Made by a program: the position numbers and the translations under genes. A stretch of 64,000 nt of DNA from Bolinopsis microptera (taxonomy: Eukaryota; Ctenophora; Tentaculata; Lobata; Bolinopsidae), in NCBI RefSeq assembly GCF_026151205.1, contig NC_087076.1, forward strand, positions 16,401,919 through 16,465,918, given 5' to 3'. Shown piece after piece: positions 1-10,091 of the stretch. Every line of letters begins with the position of its first letter. The stretch's first letter is position 1. Under the pieces are notes generated by a model. It saw nothing but the letters and a program-made list of their open reading frames with translations, ran no database searches and was not told the DNA's origin.

Positions 1-427
1 TGGGAGTGATAAATTCAAAATAAATCTTCAGTGCAAAAGAATAAGTTTATGAGGTGTTCACCAAACCTTTACCAATACCAGACTCCGCTCTGTCTTTATT
101 GTAGTAGATCTATTACGTTGTCAAACATGACTACTTACGGCCGGGGCTTCATTATTGCATTTGAAAAACAAAAGTTAAAGCTTTATTATGCTTCAAGATG
201 TTGAAAATGTATAAACTCTAACTGTCATGAAGATTCAACTAGATCAAAATGAGACCGAGCTAATAGCTGTATAGGTGAGACCGAGCTAACAGTCGACTAT
301 TAGCTCAGTCTTACCTAGTTACATCATCATTGCCTAATTATAAAACAATTTTCTTACAACAGTGTTTTTTCAAGTTCAATCTTTCAATGTCCACGTTCGC
401 CTTATAGAACAGAACCTTCTTTTTATC
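1..427 (-). repeat. 3' flank of GPCR unit 1 (array repeat)
   Basis: This stretch lies just downstream of GPCR copy 1 and recurs at 5606-6063 (copy 2) and 29038-30095 (copy 3), so it belongs to the duplicated unit. It contains a hairpin-forming region at about 238-331 built from GAGACCGAGCTAA and its complement. No gene is seen in it. Confidence 0.8.
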
Positions 428-2983
428 TTATACAGGATGTTTTTTGATGACTTGCCTTGCAACGCTTGACAGACTAGGACCATTCCCGGATGAAAACTTT
501 GTTACTCCATCACGAATCTTTGTTCTTTCCTCTTCGACGTTTATGTTCTTGTCCATAAGGATGCAAATCTTTGGTATGAAGATGCTCAAGAGGAAGGCTG
601 TTGAGGTGATAGAGACCACTATGGCACGCAGGATAGCTTGAATTTTTGGAGGAGAAAAACCGTATCCTGCCAGGAACATGATGGAGCACAACAACACCAC
701 AAATGTGGCACAAAATATGTTGAGGGACTCTCTGAAGTTGTGAGGAAACTTCCTCATCTTGAATGCCAGGACCAAAGTAACGAGAAACGATAGACCAGGC
801 AAAACGATTGGGATTACCAGGGTCTTGCTATTGATGCTGGTACACCTTAGGTGCCAGGATTTGTGAGGCTCTTTCTGGTACCTTTCAAAGGCCCAGCTGG
901 GTCCACTTCCGGTGTTGCTGTCAATGAGAAGGATGATCACTGTTATCGCCAGGGTGAGCAAGTTAAAGGCGGTCTGGCCTGTTCTTTTGAGGAGCAGACC
1001 GAACTTTGGCGCCGAAAAACTTTGAGCAGCAGCAAAAATGTCGTAAACCTTAACACATTTATAAAGCAAGTTGGTAGATATCAAGGTAGCAAAAATTGCA
1101 AATGAGTAGTACTCCGCTGAGCAAGTTGTGGTCGAGGCTTTAAGAAGAGGAGTCAAAGCCGTAGGATACCCGATCAGCAAGCTTAATAGAACCATATAGA
1201 GATAGCCGGGGTCAGAAGCTTTGATAACTGGCCTATCCTCATTTCTAAAGATTACAACACCGAAGACAATTACCATTGCCATACCAAGCGGCATGCTTGA
1301 AGCTCCCACGATAAAGGTTGGTGAATTCGGCTGAATGTAGATTTCTGGGGCCAAGACACAAGCAGTGTTATTCTCATTAGCTGACATGGAGGGATCACAT
1401 ACTTTGCAAACATTTGTGTCATTTTCGGTGCTGTATTGGTGAAGATTGCAATCTTCACATGTCCAACAGCAGGGAAGATATTGGATATTCCGATTAAAAC
1501 GTCGATGGGTGCCTGGCTGGCAGGTATACGAACACGTTTTGTTGTAGCCTGACATGCTTTCCAGAAGACTTTCGTTCATCACTTCTATTCGGTCAACGAA
1601 TGCCCTTCCTAGAGTCCTGAAAGTCTGTGTCTCAGTTTTGTAGACCCCAATCCTGTAGCCAGTGTTGACTGTCTTGTTGAACATCCTGATGGGTATTGTT
1701 ACATTTTCTTCCAGAGTAACATTCAACGTTCGATTCTCATTCACGATTTGGTTGAACAGCTTTGTTTTGTAGTCCATTAAACATCGAGTTCCACCAGGTA
1801 AAACAGGTACTACCATATTTGTAAGAATGGCATGAAGAGATTCTAAAACCAACTTAACTCCTCCGACCATGTAAGGAATCCAGCTGGTCAGTTTGCACAT
1901 CTTTGGCTCATCTCCATCTTTTGGACATCTGTAACTTTGTACCTTCTGATAGAGGTCGTCGATATAGTCTCTCTTTTTAACCTGTCTCCAATCTTTGTTT
2001 ACATCTTTTAACGTTTGGTCCATTTTGACATTGAGGAGATCTGGTAGTGGAAGTATGAGGGTGTTGTGTCCAGAGGTATTTAGGATTGCTGTATAGCCAT
2101 CTAGGAAACGGTATCGTCCGTTTGATAATCCGAGTATGTAGATCTTATCTCGGAATCCTAGATTTCCGACCATCTCTTTTAGCATTGCTCTGGTTGTTGA
2201 TCTAGAATTTTGAAGAATAAGTTGAACCCGCGAAGGGGTCCCGCCAGTTTCATTGTAGGTTTGTTTTATCCTTGGAATGTGATCTTTGGATGTGACATCA
2301 GTTATTCGTCCACATCCTACCTTTTTGACGTAGCTGTTGAATATGTGCTCGGCCATATCTTTAGAATATTCGTGATACCAAATGTCCATATATTGATAAC
2401 CCATCTTTTCTAAGAATCGAATAGTTATTTCTGCTTCTTTGACTTCCGTGTCTATCATGGAAAATAGATTTGGATACATGCTACCTGTCATCAACTCATC
2501 ATCATTGAACATATACACGAATGTGGGAATGTGGAATGATGACATGATAGCAGCAGATCTTTTGGTGTATTCTTTATTGTCGACTCCAGAAACTCCTATG
2601 ACCTTCTTGTTGCTAGCAAGTGCAGCAGAGATTCTTCCTGTGACAGCTGAACTCATGCAAGTGTCATACATCTCGTATCCCAGGGTCTTGTTGAAATCCT
2701 TTTTAAATCTTTCATTTTCTTTGTCTATTACCATCCTAAGGGCGATGGCCTTCTGGATGCCATATTCCTCAATCCCAGAGTAAGAACAACTTTGAACTGG
2801 GATTTTAGTGCCGTCATCATCGTCTGTGTACTCGAGCTGGCCTATCTGGAACATTCCTCCGATGATGAAGTCTCCGTCTTTTGCAGCAATGGGGGTATCA
2901 AGATACCGTACCTGACAAACTCCCTCATCCTCACCAGCTACTCCTGGTAAAGTGAGCACCAGGAGGACAAATATTGCAAACAT
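428..2983 (-). CDS. class C GPCR, array copy 1 (851 aa, intronless)
   Basis: Predicted seven-transmembrane receptor of class C (metabotropic glutamate/calcium-sensing/V2R-like) at the plasma membrane. A signal peptide (first ~16 residues, ending LPGVAG) is followed by a Venus-flytrap ligand-binding domain (~20-440), a cysteine-rich NCD3G linker with PCCWTCEDC (~485-545), seven hydrophobic segments (~560-810) and a short tail. TM7 carries FIPK, the class C FxPK signature. I start at the ATG at 2981-2983 because the signal peptide begins there and copy 2 has the same start. The frame stays open upstream to 3205 but only from a non-ATG codon. Length suits the family, and a single exon is unusual for mGluR-type genes. 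It differs from copy 2 at only about 16 residues. The mGluR-type Ser/Thr ligand contact after the IP motif is not evident (IPTFVYMFNDDEL), so the ligand is unknown. Confidence 0.93.
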   Translation of the reverse strand: MFAIFVLLVLTLPGVAGEDEGVCQVRYLDTPIAAKDGDFIIGGMFQIGQLEYTDDDDGTKIPVQSCSYSGIEEYGIQKAIALRMVIDKENERFKKDFNKTLGYEMYDTCMSSAVTGRISAALASNKKVIGVSGVDNKEYTKRSAAIMSSFHIPTFVYMFNDDELMTGSMYPNLFSMIDTEVKEAEITIRFLEKMGYQYMDIWYHEYSKDMAEHIFNSYVKKVGCGRITDVTSKDHIPRIKQTYNETGGTPSRVQLILQNSRSTTRAMLKEMVGNLGFRDKIYILGLSNGRYRFLDGYTAILNTSGHNTLILPLPDLLNVKMDQTLKDVNKDWRQVKKRDYIDDLYQKVQSYRCPKDGDEPKMCKLTSWIPYMVGGVKLVLESLHAILTNMVVPVLPGGTRCLMDYKTKLFNQIVNENRTLNVTLEENVTIPIRMFNKTVNTGYRIGVYKTETQTFRTLGRAFVDRIEVMNESLLESMSGYNKTCSYTCQPGTHRRFNRNIQYLPCCWTCEDCNLHQYSTENDTNVCKVCDPSMSANENNTACVLAPEIYIQPNSPTFIVGASSMPLGMAMVIVFGVVIFRNEDRPVIKASDPGYLYMVLLSLLIGYPTALTPLLKASTTTCSAEYYSFAIFATLISTNLLYKCVKVYDIFAAAQSFSAPKFGLLLKRTGQTAFNLLTLAITVIILLIDSNTGSGPSWAFERYQKEPHKSWHLRCTSINSKTLVIPIVLPGLSFLVTLVLAFKMRKFPHNFRESLNIFCATFVVLLCSIMFLAGYGFSPPKIQAILRAIVVSITSTAFLLSIFIPKICILMDKNINVEEERTKIRDGVTKFSSGNGPSLSSVARQVIKKHPV

Positions 2984-3300
2984 TACACAATTTCGTACAA
3001 TTGATATGTCATAAACATTCACCTCAACAGTCTCCCGATATCTACTATAATTGTTCTGATATTCTACGGAACCACGACATGGACAATAGAAGTATAAATG
3101 TACTATAGTTCGACAGAAAATTGCGATTGTTTGGTTATTAGGATCCTTTATCCTTCTTTTATCATACCAGTGAAGAAGATGTGGAAACACGGAGTGTAAC
3201 AACAAGAGATCTGTAGATATCGGGACACTACCGTGATCAAGGTTATAAGACTAGAGGATCTAGTCTTATAACCTTTTTCGGAGTTGTGCGAGATGACGAT
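2984..3300 (-). promoter_or_regulatory. upstream region of GPCR copy 1
   Basis: Matches the upstream regions of copies 2 and 3 over the block GTTTGGTTATTAGGATCC (about 3127-3144). A 37-bp near-perfect palindrome at 3239-3275 has 17-nt arms (AAGGTTATAAGACTAGA) around GGA; copy 2 keeps only one arm near 9085. No experimental promoter evidence. The role is inferred from position and conservation. Confidence 0.45.
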
Positions 3301-3426
3301 ACATAAAGGCAGCAGAATTATGAGGACTACCAGATCCTGGTGGAACCTAAGCGATCCATGATATCACGACAGGCCCTAGACAGGCTAGGCTAGTAAAACA
3401 CGAATTCGATTGTCATGTTTGATTGT

Positions 3427-3500
3427 TTAGGGCTTGGGTTAGGGTTAGGGTTGTGGTTAGGGTTATTGATAGCTTCAGGGTTATGGTTAGGGTTAAGGTT
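3427..3500 (+). repeat. interstitial telomere-like TTAGGG tract
   Basis: Degenerate run of GGGTTAGGG units interrupted by unrelated bases. TTAGGG is the usual animal telomere repeat. The tract is short and internal, so it is an interstitial remnant and not a chromosome end. Confidence 0.75.
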
Positions 3501-3549
3501 TATGTAAAACCGTTTTGTTTGGCTGCAAAACCATAAAAATCAAGGTCAC

Positions 3550-4130
3550 ATGATAATTTTTGGACTAGCAAATTAGTAAAAGCCTCAATACTGGGACGTT
3601 TTGTCGATTGAAGCTTAATGTAAACGGATGTTTGAACCGTTAATAGGTCGTTTTTCCGTTGATACGATACCTGCTTTTTAAACTAAATTCAGCATTAGAT
3701 GAGTTATATGACGAAATTGATCTTGGAAGAAACTGACGATCCTAATTTTAATTACGACTGTCGATTGCAAGTATAATGCAAAAACTACATATTCTGATTT
3801 ATCGATTAAGATCAAAGATTTGTTAATGCTTACCCCAGACTGATAGTTTTTATGAAGAGTTGCGGCGGAATGACAAGCTGAGCGCCGTCCAGTAAATCAA
3901 TGCTTGATATACCACCGTACTCTAGCTTCTAGAATTTCGATATCACATTTTAAATACGATTATTCATATATTTATGTGGTATTATTATACTCGTAAAGTT
4001 TTTTATACAAAATAACGAATACATTGTTTAAAAAGCATAAAGAGTCGTTATAGTTAAATCAGGGTAAGACAATGAAAATGAAATAATCAATAATCAACAT
4101 GTAATATCTTTAACATATGATTTAAAAGTA
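3550..4130 (+). repeat. array spacer repeat, uninterrupted copy
   Basis: Non-coding spacer between GPCR units. Sequence from ACTGGGACGTTTT through TTAGATGAGTTATATGACG to AATCAGGGTAAGACAATG recurs at 23,470-23,718 plus 28,666-28,950 (split by a LINE) and at 33,021-33,720 (split by a MITE). This copy lacks both insertions and so serves as the empty site. A short reading frame starting near NSALDELYDEID occurs in the copies but ends within about 20 codons. Confidence 0.8.
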
Positions 4131-5545
4131 AAAACACATACAGTAATGTTCACCTGGAGGAGGAAATGGGAATTCTCAGAACCTCCAACAGTGAACGGAA
4201 CCGAAATAAGTATGCGTTATTCAACTAAATTTCCAGGAGTAACACTCGATAGCAAACTCACGTGGAATGAACACATCAAAAATTAGTATAAAAAAGCCAA
4301 AGGCATACTCATGCAATGCAGCTGTAGTCAGACCTTCCCTGACATACGCTGCGACAATCTGGCTCAATGGTGTATCCAAAAAACATAACTTAACAATCCT
4401 AAGAAGCGTACAGCGGCTAGGAAATATTCTCATAACAGGAGGGTTACCATCAACTCCTGGAGCAGCTCTAGACATCATCACCGGAATCGTCCCCATCGAC
4501 CTGGTGATAAAAGAGGAAGCAGCAAAAGGAGCTCTTAGACTCAAATCCAACAACCACTGGATATATGAGCCGATGGTTAACAAGAAGGGCAACCTAGTCA
4601 CCCATACAAAACTCAACGAACAGTTACTAAAGGCTATCAAACTCAATTCTGAAGGAGAAGATCAACAGACTAGGAAACAACTCAACCGTCTTCCAGGCCG
4701 AGACCTTTGCCTTAGGCACAGCGGCAAAAATACTGCGGGAATCTGGAACCAAAACTAGAAAAATCATCATAAATTATGATAGCCAGGAGACAATAATGGC
4801 AATGAGCAATATCAAAGTCAAATCAAAAAGCAACAGCATAGCAATCAGTGAGCTGAACCAACTAGCAATGGACAATCAAGTCCTATTATGATGGATACCA
4901 GCTCATAAAGGCTATGATGGTAACGAAAAGGCAGACTCTCTTGCCAAAAATGGCTCTGATAACTTGATCTGAGCCCAAGTGCAACTACCAATACCAAAAG
5001 TATTATGGAAGGGAGCGCTGCGGAGTATAAATCATCGGAAAATGAGGAAAAGATGGAGAACGTTACCCAACACTCACTTTTAACGAGTATGGAGACATAA
5101 ATTCGCCAAATCAACTTGGCAAAGAGGGCACAAGAACAGCGACACAATTCTTCACTGGACATTATGAAAAAAACTAACACATTAATGAGTTCATGCCGAC
5201 GGTCCCCAAAATTTGTCCACACTGTCTCATGGAAGAGGAAACAATGAACCACTTTATTGGTCAATGCCCGAAATGGTCTTACCAACGAGGAGGATACTTT
5301 GACTCCTTCTATCTCAGTGTGACAGATATAGTGGACAAGTTCTCACTACCAAGGATCATCGGCTTCATACAAGCAACAAAACGATTTACTAAATGCAAAG
5401 AAAACAAAATTTAAAAATGTTTTTTTCCTCGTCTTATTAATTTTACCGGGGTAAGCACAGGGCTCCAATGCTCTATCTTACAGTGGTCACGATCTTTCAA
5501 TTAGTGATATTGACCACAGCCCCCTACGAGGAAGAAGATATAAAA
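4130..5545 (+). mobile_element. dead LINE fragment, I/Jockey-type with RNase H
   Basis: 5'-truncated, decayed non-LTR retrotransposon inserted in the GPCR spacer. It begins in the late RT region: a GVTLDSKLTW motif at about 4230-4265, then the thumb region in an open stretch 4267-4758 with RPSLTYAATIW and STPGAALDI. An RNase H remnant follows at about 4770-4970 (WIPAHKGYDGNEKADSLAK), then a C-terminal CPHC...H...C cluster at about 5210-5260. Several stops and frameshifts, for example before WIPAHK, make it non-functional. RNase H next to this RT type points to the I or Jockey group. Comparison with 28,940-29,000 shows the insertion joint between an ACATATGAT-like sequence and AAAGGATATGAAG. 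Confidence 0.8.
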
Positions 5546-6063
5546 AGGATATGAAGAAGAAGTGTAAGTTACCAGCTGAATTCACAAAAACGTACGCGTG
5601 ACACTGGGAGTGATAAATTCAAAATAAATTTTCAGTGCAAAAGAATACGTTTACGAGGTGTTCACCAAACCTTAACCAGACTCTGCTCTGTCTTAATTGT
5701 AGTAGATCTATCACGTTGTCAAAAATCATTCCTTGCGGCCAGGGCTTCATTATTGCTTTGTAATACAAAAGTATAAACCGTGCGAAAGTATGAACTGTAT
5801 GAATTTTGAACTGTGTGAATTTTGCATTTCCTTTATTATGCTACCAGATCTTGAAAATTTATAAACTCTAACTGTCATGAAGATGTAACTAGATGAGACC
5901 GAGCTAATAGGTGAGACCGAGCTAACAGTCGACTATTAGCTCAGTCTTACCTAGTTACATCATTATTGCCTAATTATAAAATAATTGTCTTACAACAGTG
6001 TTTTTTCAAGTTCAATCTTTCAATGTCCACGTTCGCCTTATAGAACAGAACCTTCTTTTTCTC
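5546..6063 (-). repeat. 3' flank of GPCR unit 2
   Basis: Duplicate of positions 1-427 and of about 28,975-30,095. It includes the clearest version of the conserved hairpin: arms at 5882-5910 and 5933-5961 (GATGTAACTAG...GAGCTAATAG), with few mismatches. No gene is seen. Confidence 0.8.
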
Positions 6064-8619
6064 TTATACAGGATGTTTTTTGATGACTTGCCTTGCAACG
6101 CCTGACAGACTAGGACCATTCCCGGATGAAAACTTTGTTACTCCATCACGAATCTTTGTTCTTTCCTCTTCGACGTTTATGTTCTTGTCCATAAGGATGC
6201 AAATCTTTGGTATGAAGATGCTCAAGAGGAAGGCTGTTGAGGTGATAGAGACCACTATGGCACGCAGCATAGCTTGGATTTTTGGAGGAGAAAAACCGTA
6301 GCCTGCCAGGAACATGATGGAGCACAACAACACCACAAATGTGGCACAAAATATGTTGAGGGACTCTCTGAAGTTGTGAGGAAACTTCCTCATCTTGAAT
6401 GCCAGGACCAAAGTAACGAGGAACGATAGACCAGGCAAAACGATTGGGATTACCAGGGTCTTGCTATTGATGCTGGTACACCTTAAGTGCCATGATTTGT
6501 GAGACTCTTCCTGGTACCTTTCAAATGCCCAGCTGGGTCCACGTCCGGTGTTGCTGTCAATGAGAAGAATGATGACTGTTATCGCCAGGGTGAGCAAGTT
6601 GAAGGCGGTCTGGCCTGTTCTTTTGAGGAGCAGACCGAACTTTGGCGCCGAAAAACTTTGAGCAGCAGCAAAAATATCGTAAACCTTAACACACTTATAA
6701 AGCAAGTTGGTAGATATTAAGGTAGCAAAAATTGCAAATGAGTAGTACTCCGCTGAGCAAGTTGTGGTCGAGGCTTTAAAAAGAGGAGTCAAAGCCGTAG
6801 GATACCCGATCAGCAAGCTAAGTAGAACCATATAGAGATAGCCGGGATCAGAAGCTTTGATAACTGGCCTATCCTCGTTTCTAAAGATTACAACACCAAA
6901 GACAATTACCATTGCCATACCAAGTGGCATGCTTGAAGCTCCCACGATAAAGGTTGGTGAATTCGGCTGAATGTAGATTTCTGGGGCCAAGACACAAGCA
7001 GTGTTATTCTCATTGGCTGACATGGAGGGATCACATACTTTGCAAACATTTGTGTCATTTTCGGTGCTGTATTGGTGAAGATTGCAATCTTCACAGGTCC
7101 AACAGCAGGGAAGATATTGGATATTCCGATTAAAACGTCGATGGGTGCCTGGCTGGCAGGTATACGAACACGTTTTGTTGTAGCCTGACATGCTTTCCAG
7201 AAGACTTTCGTTCATCACTTCTATTCGGTCAACGAATGCCCTTCCTAGAGTCCTGAAAGTCTGTGTCTCAGTTTTGTAGACCCCAATCCTGTAGCCAGTG
7301 TTGACTGTCTTGTTGAACATCCTGATGGGTATTGTTACATTTTCTTCCAGAGTAACATTCAACGTTCGATTCTCATTCACGATTTGGTTGAACAGCTTTG
7401 TTTTGTAGTCCATTAAACATCGAGTTCCGCCTGGTAAAACAGGTACTACCATATTTGTAAGAATGGCATGAAGAGATTCTAAAACCAACTTAACTCCTCC
7501 GACCATGTAAGGAATCCAGCTGGTCAATTTGCACATCTTTGGCTCATCTCCATCTTTTGGACATCTGTAACTTTGTACCTTCTGATAGAGGTCGTCGATA
7601 TAGTCTCTCTTTTTAACCTGTCTCCAATCTTTGTTTAAATCTTTTAACGTTTGGTCCATTTTAACATTGAGGAGATCTGGTAGTGGAAGTATGAGGGTGT
7701 TGTGTCCAGAGGTATTTAGGATTGCTGTATAGCGATTTAGGAAACTGTATCGTCCGTTGGATAATCCAAGTATGTAAATCTTATCTCGGAATCCTAGATT
7801 TCCGACCATCTCTTTTAGCATTGCTCTGGTTGTTGCTGCAGAATTTTGAAGAATAAGTTGAACCCGCGAAGGGGTCCCGCCAGTTTCATTGTAGGTTTGT
7901 TTTATCCTTGGAATGTGATCTTTGGATGTGACATCAGTTATTCGTCCACATCCTACCTTTTTGACGTAGCTGTTGAATATGTGCTCGGCCATATCTTTAG
8001 AATATTCGTGATACCAAATGTCCATATATTGATAACCCATCTTTTCTAAGAATCGAATAGTTATTTCTGCTTCTTTGACTTCCGTGTCTATCATGGAAAA
8101 TAGATTTGGATACATGCTACCTGTCATCAACTCATCATCATTGAACATATACACGAATGTGGGAATGTGGAATGATGACATGATAGCAGCAGATCTTTTG
8201 GTGTATTCTTTATAGTCGACTCCAGAAACTCCTATGACCTTCTTGTTGCTAGCAAGTGCAGCAGAGATTCTTCCTGTGACAGCTGAACTCATGCAAGTGC
8301 CATACATCTCGTATCCCAGGGTCTTGTTGAAATCCTTTTTAAATCTTTCATTTTCTTTGTCTATTACCATCCTAAGGGCGATGGCCTTCTGGATGCCATA
8401 TTCCTCAATCCCAGAGTAAGAACAACTTTGAACTGGGATTTTAGTGCCGTCATCATCGTCTGTGTACTCGAGCTGGCCTATCTGGAACATTCCTCCAATG
8501 ATGAAGTCTCCGTCTTTTGCAGCAATGGGGGTATCAAGATACCGTACCTGACAAACTCCCTCATCCTCACCAGCTACTCCTGGTAAAGTGAGCACCAGGA
8601 GAAAAAATATTGCAAACAT
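6064..8619 (-). CDS. class C GPCR, array copy 2 (851 aa, intronless)
   Basis: Near-identical paralogue of copy 1 with the same layout: signal peptide, Venus-flytrap domain, NCD3G cysteine-rich linker (CSYTCQPGTHRRF to CKVCD), seven TM segments and the FIPK motif in TM7. The start is the ATG at 8617-8619 (MFAIFFLLVLTLPG); an open extension to 8634 uses only a GTG. Differences from copy 1 include YGTC for YDTC, DYKEY for DNKEY and GRYSFLNRY for GRYRFLDGY in the ligand-binding domain, plus changes in TM loops and tail. No stop or frameshift is visible, so it looks functional. It is separated from copy 1 by about 3 kb holding the spacer and a dead LINE. Confidence 0.93.
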   Translation of the reverse strand: MFAIFFLLVLTLPGVAGEDEGVCQVRYLDTPIAAKDGDFIIGGMFQIGQLEYTDDDDGTKIPVQSCSYSGIEEYGIQKAIALRMVIDKENERFKKDFNKTLGYEMYGTCMSSAVTGRISAALASNKKVIGVSGVDYKEYTKRSAAIMSSFHIPTFVYMFNDDELMTGSMYPNLFSMIDTEVKEAEITIRFLEKMGYQYMDIWYHEYSKDMAEHIFNSYVKKVGCGRITDVTSKDHIPRIKQTYNETGGTPSRVQLILQNSAATTRAMLKEMVGNLGFRDKIYILGLSNGRYSFLNRYTAILNTSGHNTLILPLPDLLNVKMDQTLKDLNKDWRQVKKRDYIDDLYQKVQSYRCPKDGDEPKMCKLTSWIPYMVGGVKLVLESLHAILTNMVVPVLPGGTRCLMDYKTKLFNQIVNENRTLNVTLEENVTIPIRMFNKTVNTGYRIGVYKTETQTFRTLGRAFVDRIEVMNESLLESMSGYNKTCSYTCQPGTHRRFNRNIQYLPCCWTCEDCNLHQYSTENDTNVCKVCDPSMSANENNTACVLAPEIYIQPNSPTFIVGASSMPLGMAMVIVFGVVIFRNEDRPVIKASDPGYLYMVLLSLLIGYPTALTPLFKASTTTCSAEYYSFAIFATLISTNLLYKCVKVYDIFAAAQSFSAPKFGLLLKRTGQTAFNLLTLAITVIILLIDSNTGRGPSWAFERYQEESHKSWHLRCTSINSKTLVIPIVLPGLSFLVTLVLAFKMRKFPHNFRESLNIFCATFVVLLCSIMFLAGYGFSPPKIQAMLRAIVVSITSTAFLLSIFIPKICILMDKNINVEEERTKIRDGVTKFSSGNGPSLSGVARQVIKKHPV

Positions 8620-9130
8620 TACACAATTTTGCACATTTGATATGTCCTAAACATTCACCTCAACCATCAACAGTCTCCCGATCTCTACCATTGTTTTGCT
8701 ATTCTACGAAACCTTGACATGGATAAAAATTGCAATTGATAACCAATTGTTTGGTTATCAGGATCCTTTATTCTTCTATTATCACACATCCATCTGTTTC
8801 TTTCTTTGCGATTTAAAATTGAAATCATGAGATTCTGCGGAATGACAGGCTGAGCGCCGCCCAGTAATATTGGTACACGTTCGACACATACTACTACTAT
8901 AGTTCGACACGTCTAATACCACTGTTCTTTAGTCACGAAACGTGGACATTGGCAAAAATTGCGATTGTTTGGTTATTAGGATCCTTTATTCTTCTTTTAT
9001 CACATCAACCACTGCGTGAGGAAGGTGTGGAAACACGTAGTGTTGCAACAAGAGATCTGTAGATACCGGAACACTATCATGATCAAGGTTATAAGACTAG
9101 AGGATCTGTCTGATATCTAAAAAATAACCC
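8620..9130 (-). promoter_or_regulatory. upstream region of GPCR copy 2 with repeated block
   Basis: Contains two copies, about 215 bp apart (8730-8785 and 8950-9005), of a block reading TTTGGTTATCAGGATCC or TTTGGTTATTAGGATCC followed by TTTATTCTTC. In the first, TGATAACCAA and TTGGTTATCA form an inverted repeat around TTGT (8739-8764). Copy 3 has the same two-block layout. A dispersed ~35-bp repeat lies at 8832-8868. These are candidate regulatory sequences only by conservation and position. Confidence 0.45.
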
Positions 9131-9159
9131 AGATAAGATCAGCATGCAAATATCCAAAT

Positions 9160-9300
9160 TATCCAGCTCCTAATAGTAAGACACCCTGTGGCTCTGGTGA
9201 TGTTTAGACGGACCGATCCAAAAGTTGTTCCAAATGCTCTAAAATCGGCACGGGTTGTCCCGATACACAAAGGTGGCTCTAAAACAGAAGTAACTAATTT
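9160..9300 (+). mobile_element. LINE reverse-transcriptase fragment
   Basis: One frame reads PKVVPNALKSARVVPIHKGG and ends at KTEVTN, the stretch just before the NYRPIS block of CR1/L2-group RTs. It stops exactly where the foldback element at 9297 begins. The RT at 15,006 already includes its own KGD...DYRPIS stretch, so the two are probably separate copies and not halves of one element. Confidence 0.6.
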
Positions 9301-9625
9301 GACCAAAACCCATAATCATGGGTAGAGTGTACCGCTGCCAGTGTCTCTCTTTTCCAAACAAAAGGAAATGATATTAATTTGAATAACCGTCCGCAAATGC
9401 AAATTGATACCGAGAATGAAATCGGTCGCTCGCTTTTTCCAATCAATAAGCTTTATTACAATTCGTAAGCCGTAATCGAATGGAAAAAGCGAGCGACCGA
9501 TTTCATTCTCGGTATCAATTTGCATTTGCGGACGGTTATTCAAATTAATATCATTTCCTTTTGTTTGGAAAAGAGAGACACTGGCAGCGGTACACTCTAC
9601 CCATGATTATGGGTTTTGGTCAAAT
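9297..9625. repeat. perfect foldback repeat, 145-bp arms
   Basis: The left arm 9297-9441 and right arm 9481-9625 are reverse complements with no mismatch that I can find, around a 39-bp spacer. Ends read ATTTGACCAAAA and TTTTGGTCAAAT. It carries no real coding sequence; the apparent reading frame across it is an effect of the palindrome. Probably a MITE or foldback transposon, family not recognised, no clear target duplication. Confidence 0.85.
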
Positions 9626-10091
9626 ATCATCTCTTTTTGATTAAAATGTCAGGATAATTTACAAAGCCGAAATGTAAACTCATAACTTCATTAATATTTA
9701 TATTAATAATTAGGAGGTAATTTCATCGATTTCGAAATTTTACCTGACTGAATATGGCACTTTTTACTCATTCAAGTTGGCATTAAATTCATATATAATT
9801 CCATTTAAATATCGCGGGAAAGCAGAATTTATTCGAAATCGTGATCACGAATGAGCAAAATTCTCACCTTTCGCACGTGCAAACTTTGAGCGGACTTTGC
9901 GTGCGCATACAATATTGAATCACCGTAAATTTTTGCATATCAGTATTTTATATATAATTTAATAAGCAAGCAAAGTTTCAGAAGATTTCATATAGAACTT
10001 GGATCACAACGGGACTCCAAAGTTGATAAAAATGGTGAAAACAGCAATTTTCAGTAATTTTAGCAATTTTCTATCAATTTGGGCGTGTCCC
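9626..10091. other. AT-rich sequence, no gene seen
   Basis: Lies between the foldback repeat and the LTR element. No open frame of note or recognisable repeat. A GAATATGGC phrase is shared with the sequence on the far side of the LTR element (near 14,780), so both may belong to one older insertion. Confidence 0.5.

Noticed and set aside
2984..3205. Possible 74-residue N-terminal extension of GPCR copy 1
   Set aside because: It begins at a TTG, precedes a good signal peptide, and is not conserved as coding sequence in copies 2 and 3.
444..8419. Plus-strand open frames inside GPCR copies 1 and 2, and similar ones in copy 3
   Set aside because: They are mirror frames of the receptor genes, repeat in the same places in every copy and have no domain content.
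9316..9543. 75-codon frame at the foldback repeat
   Set aside because: It spans the palindrome and has no protein features.
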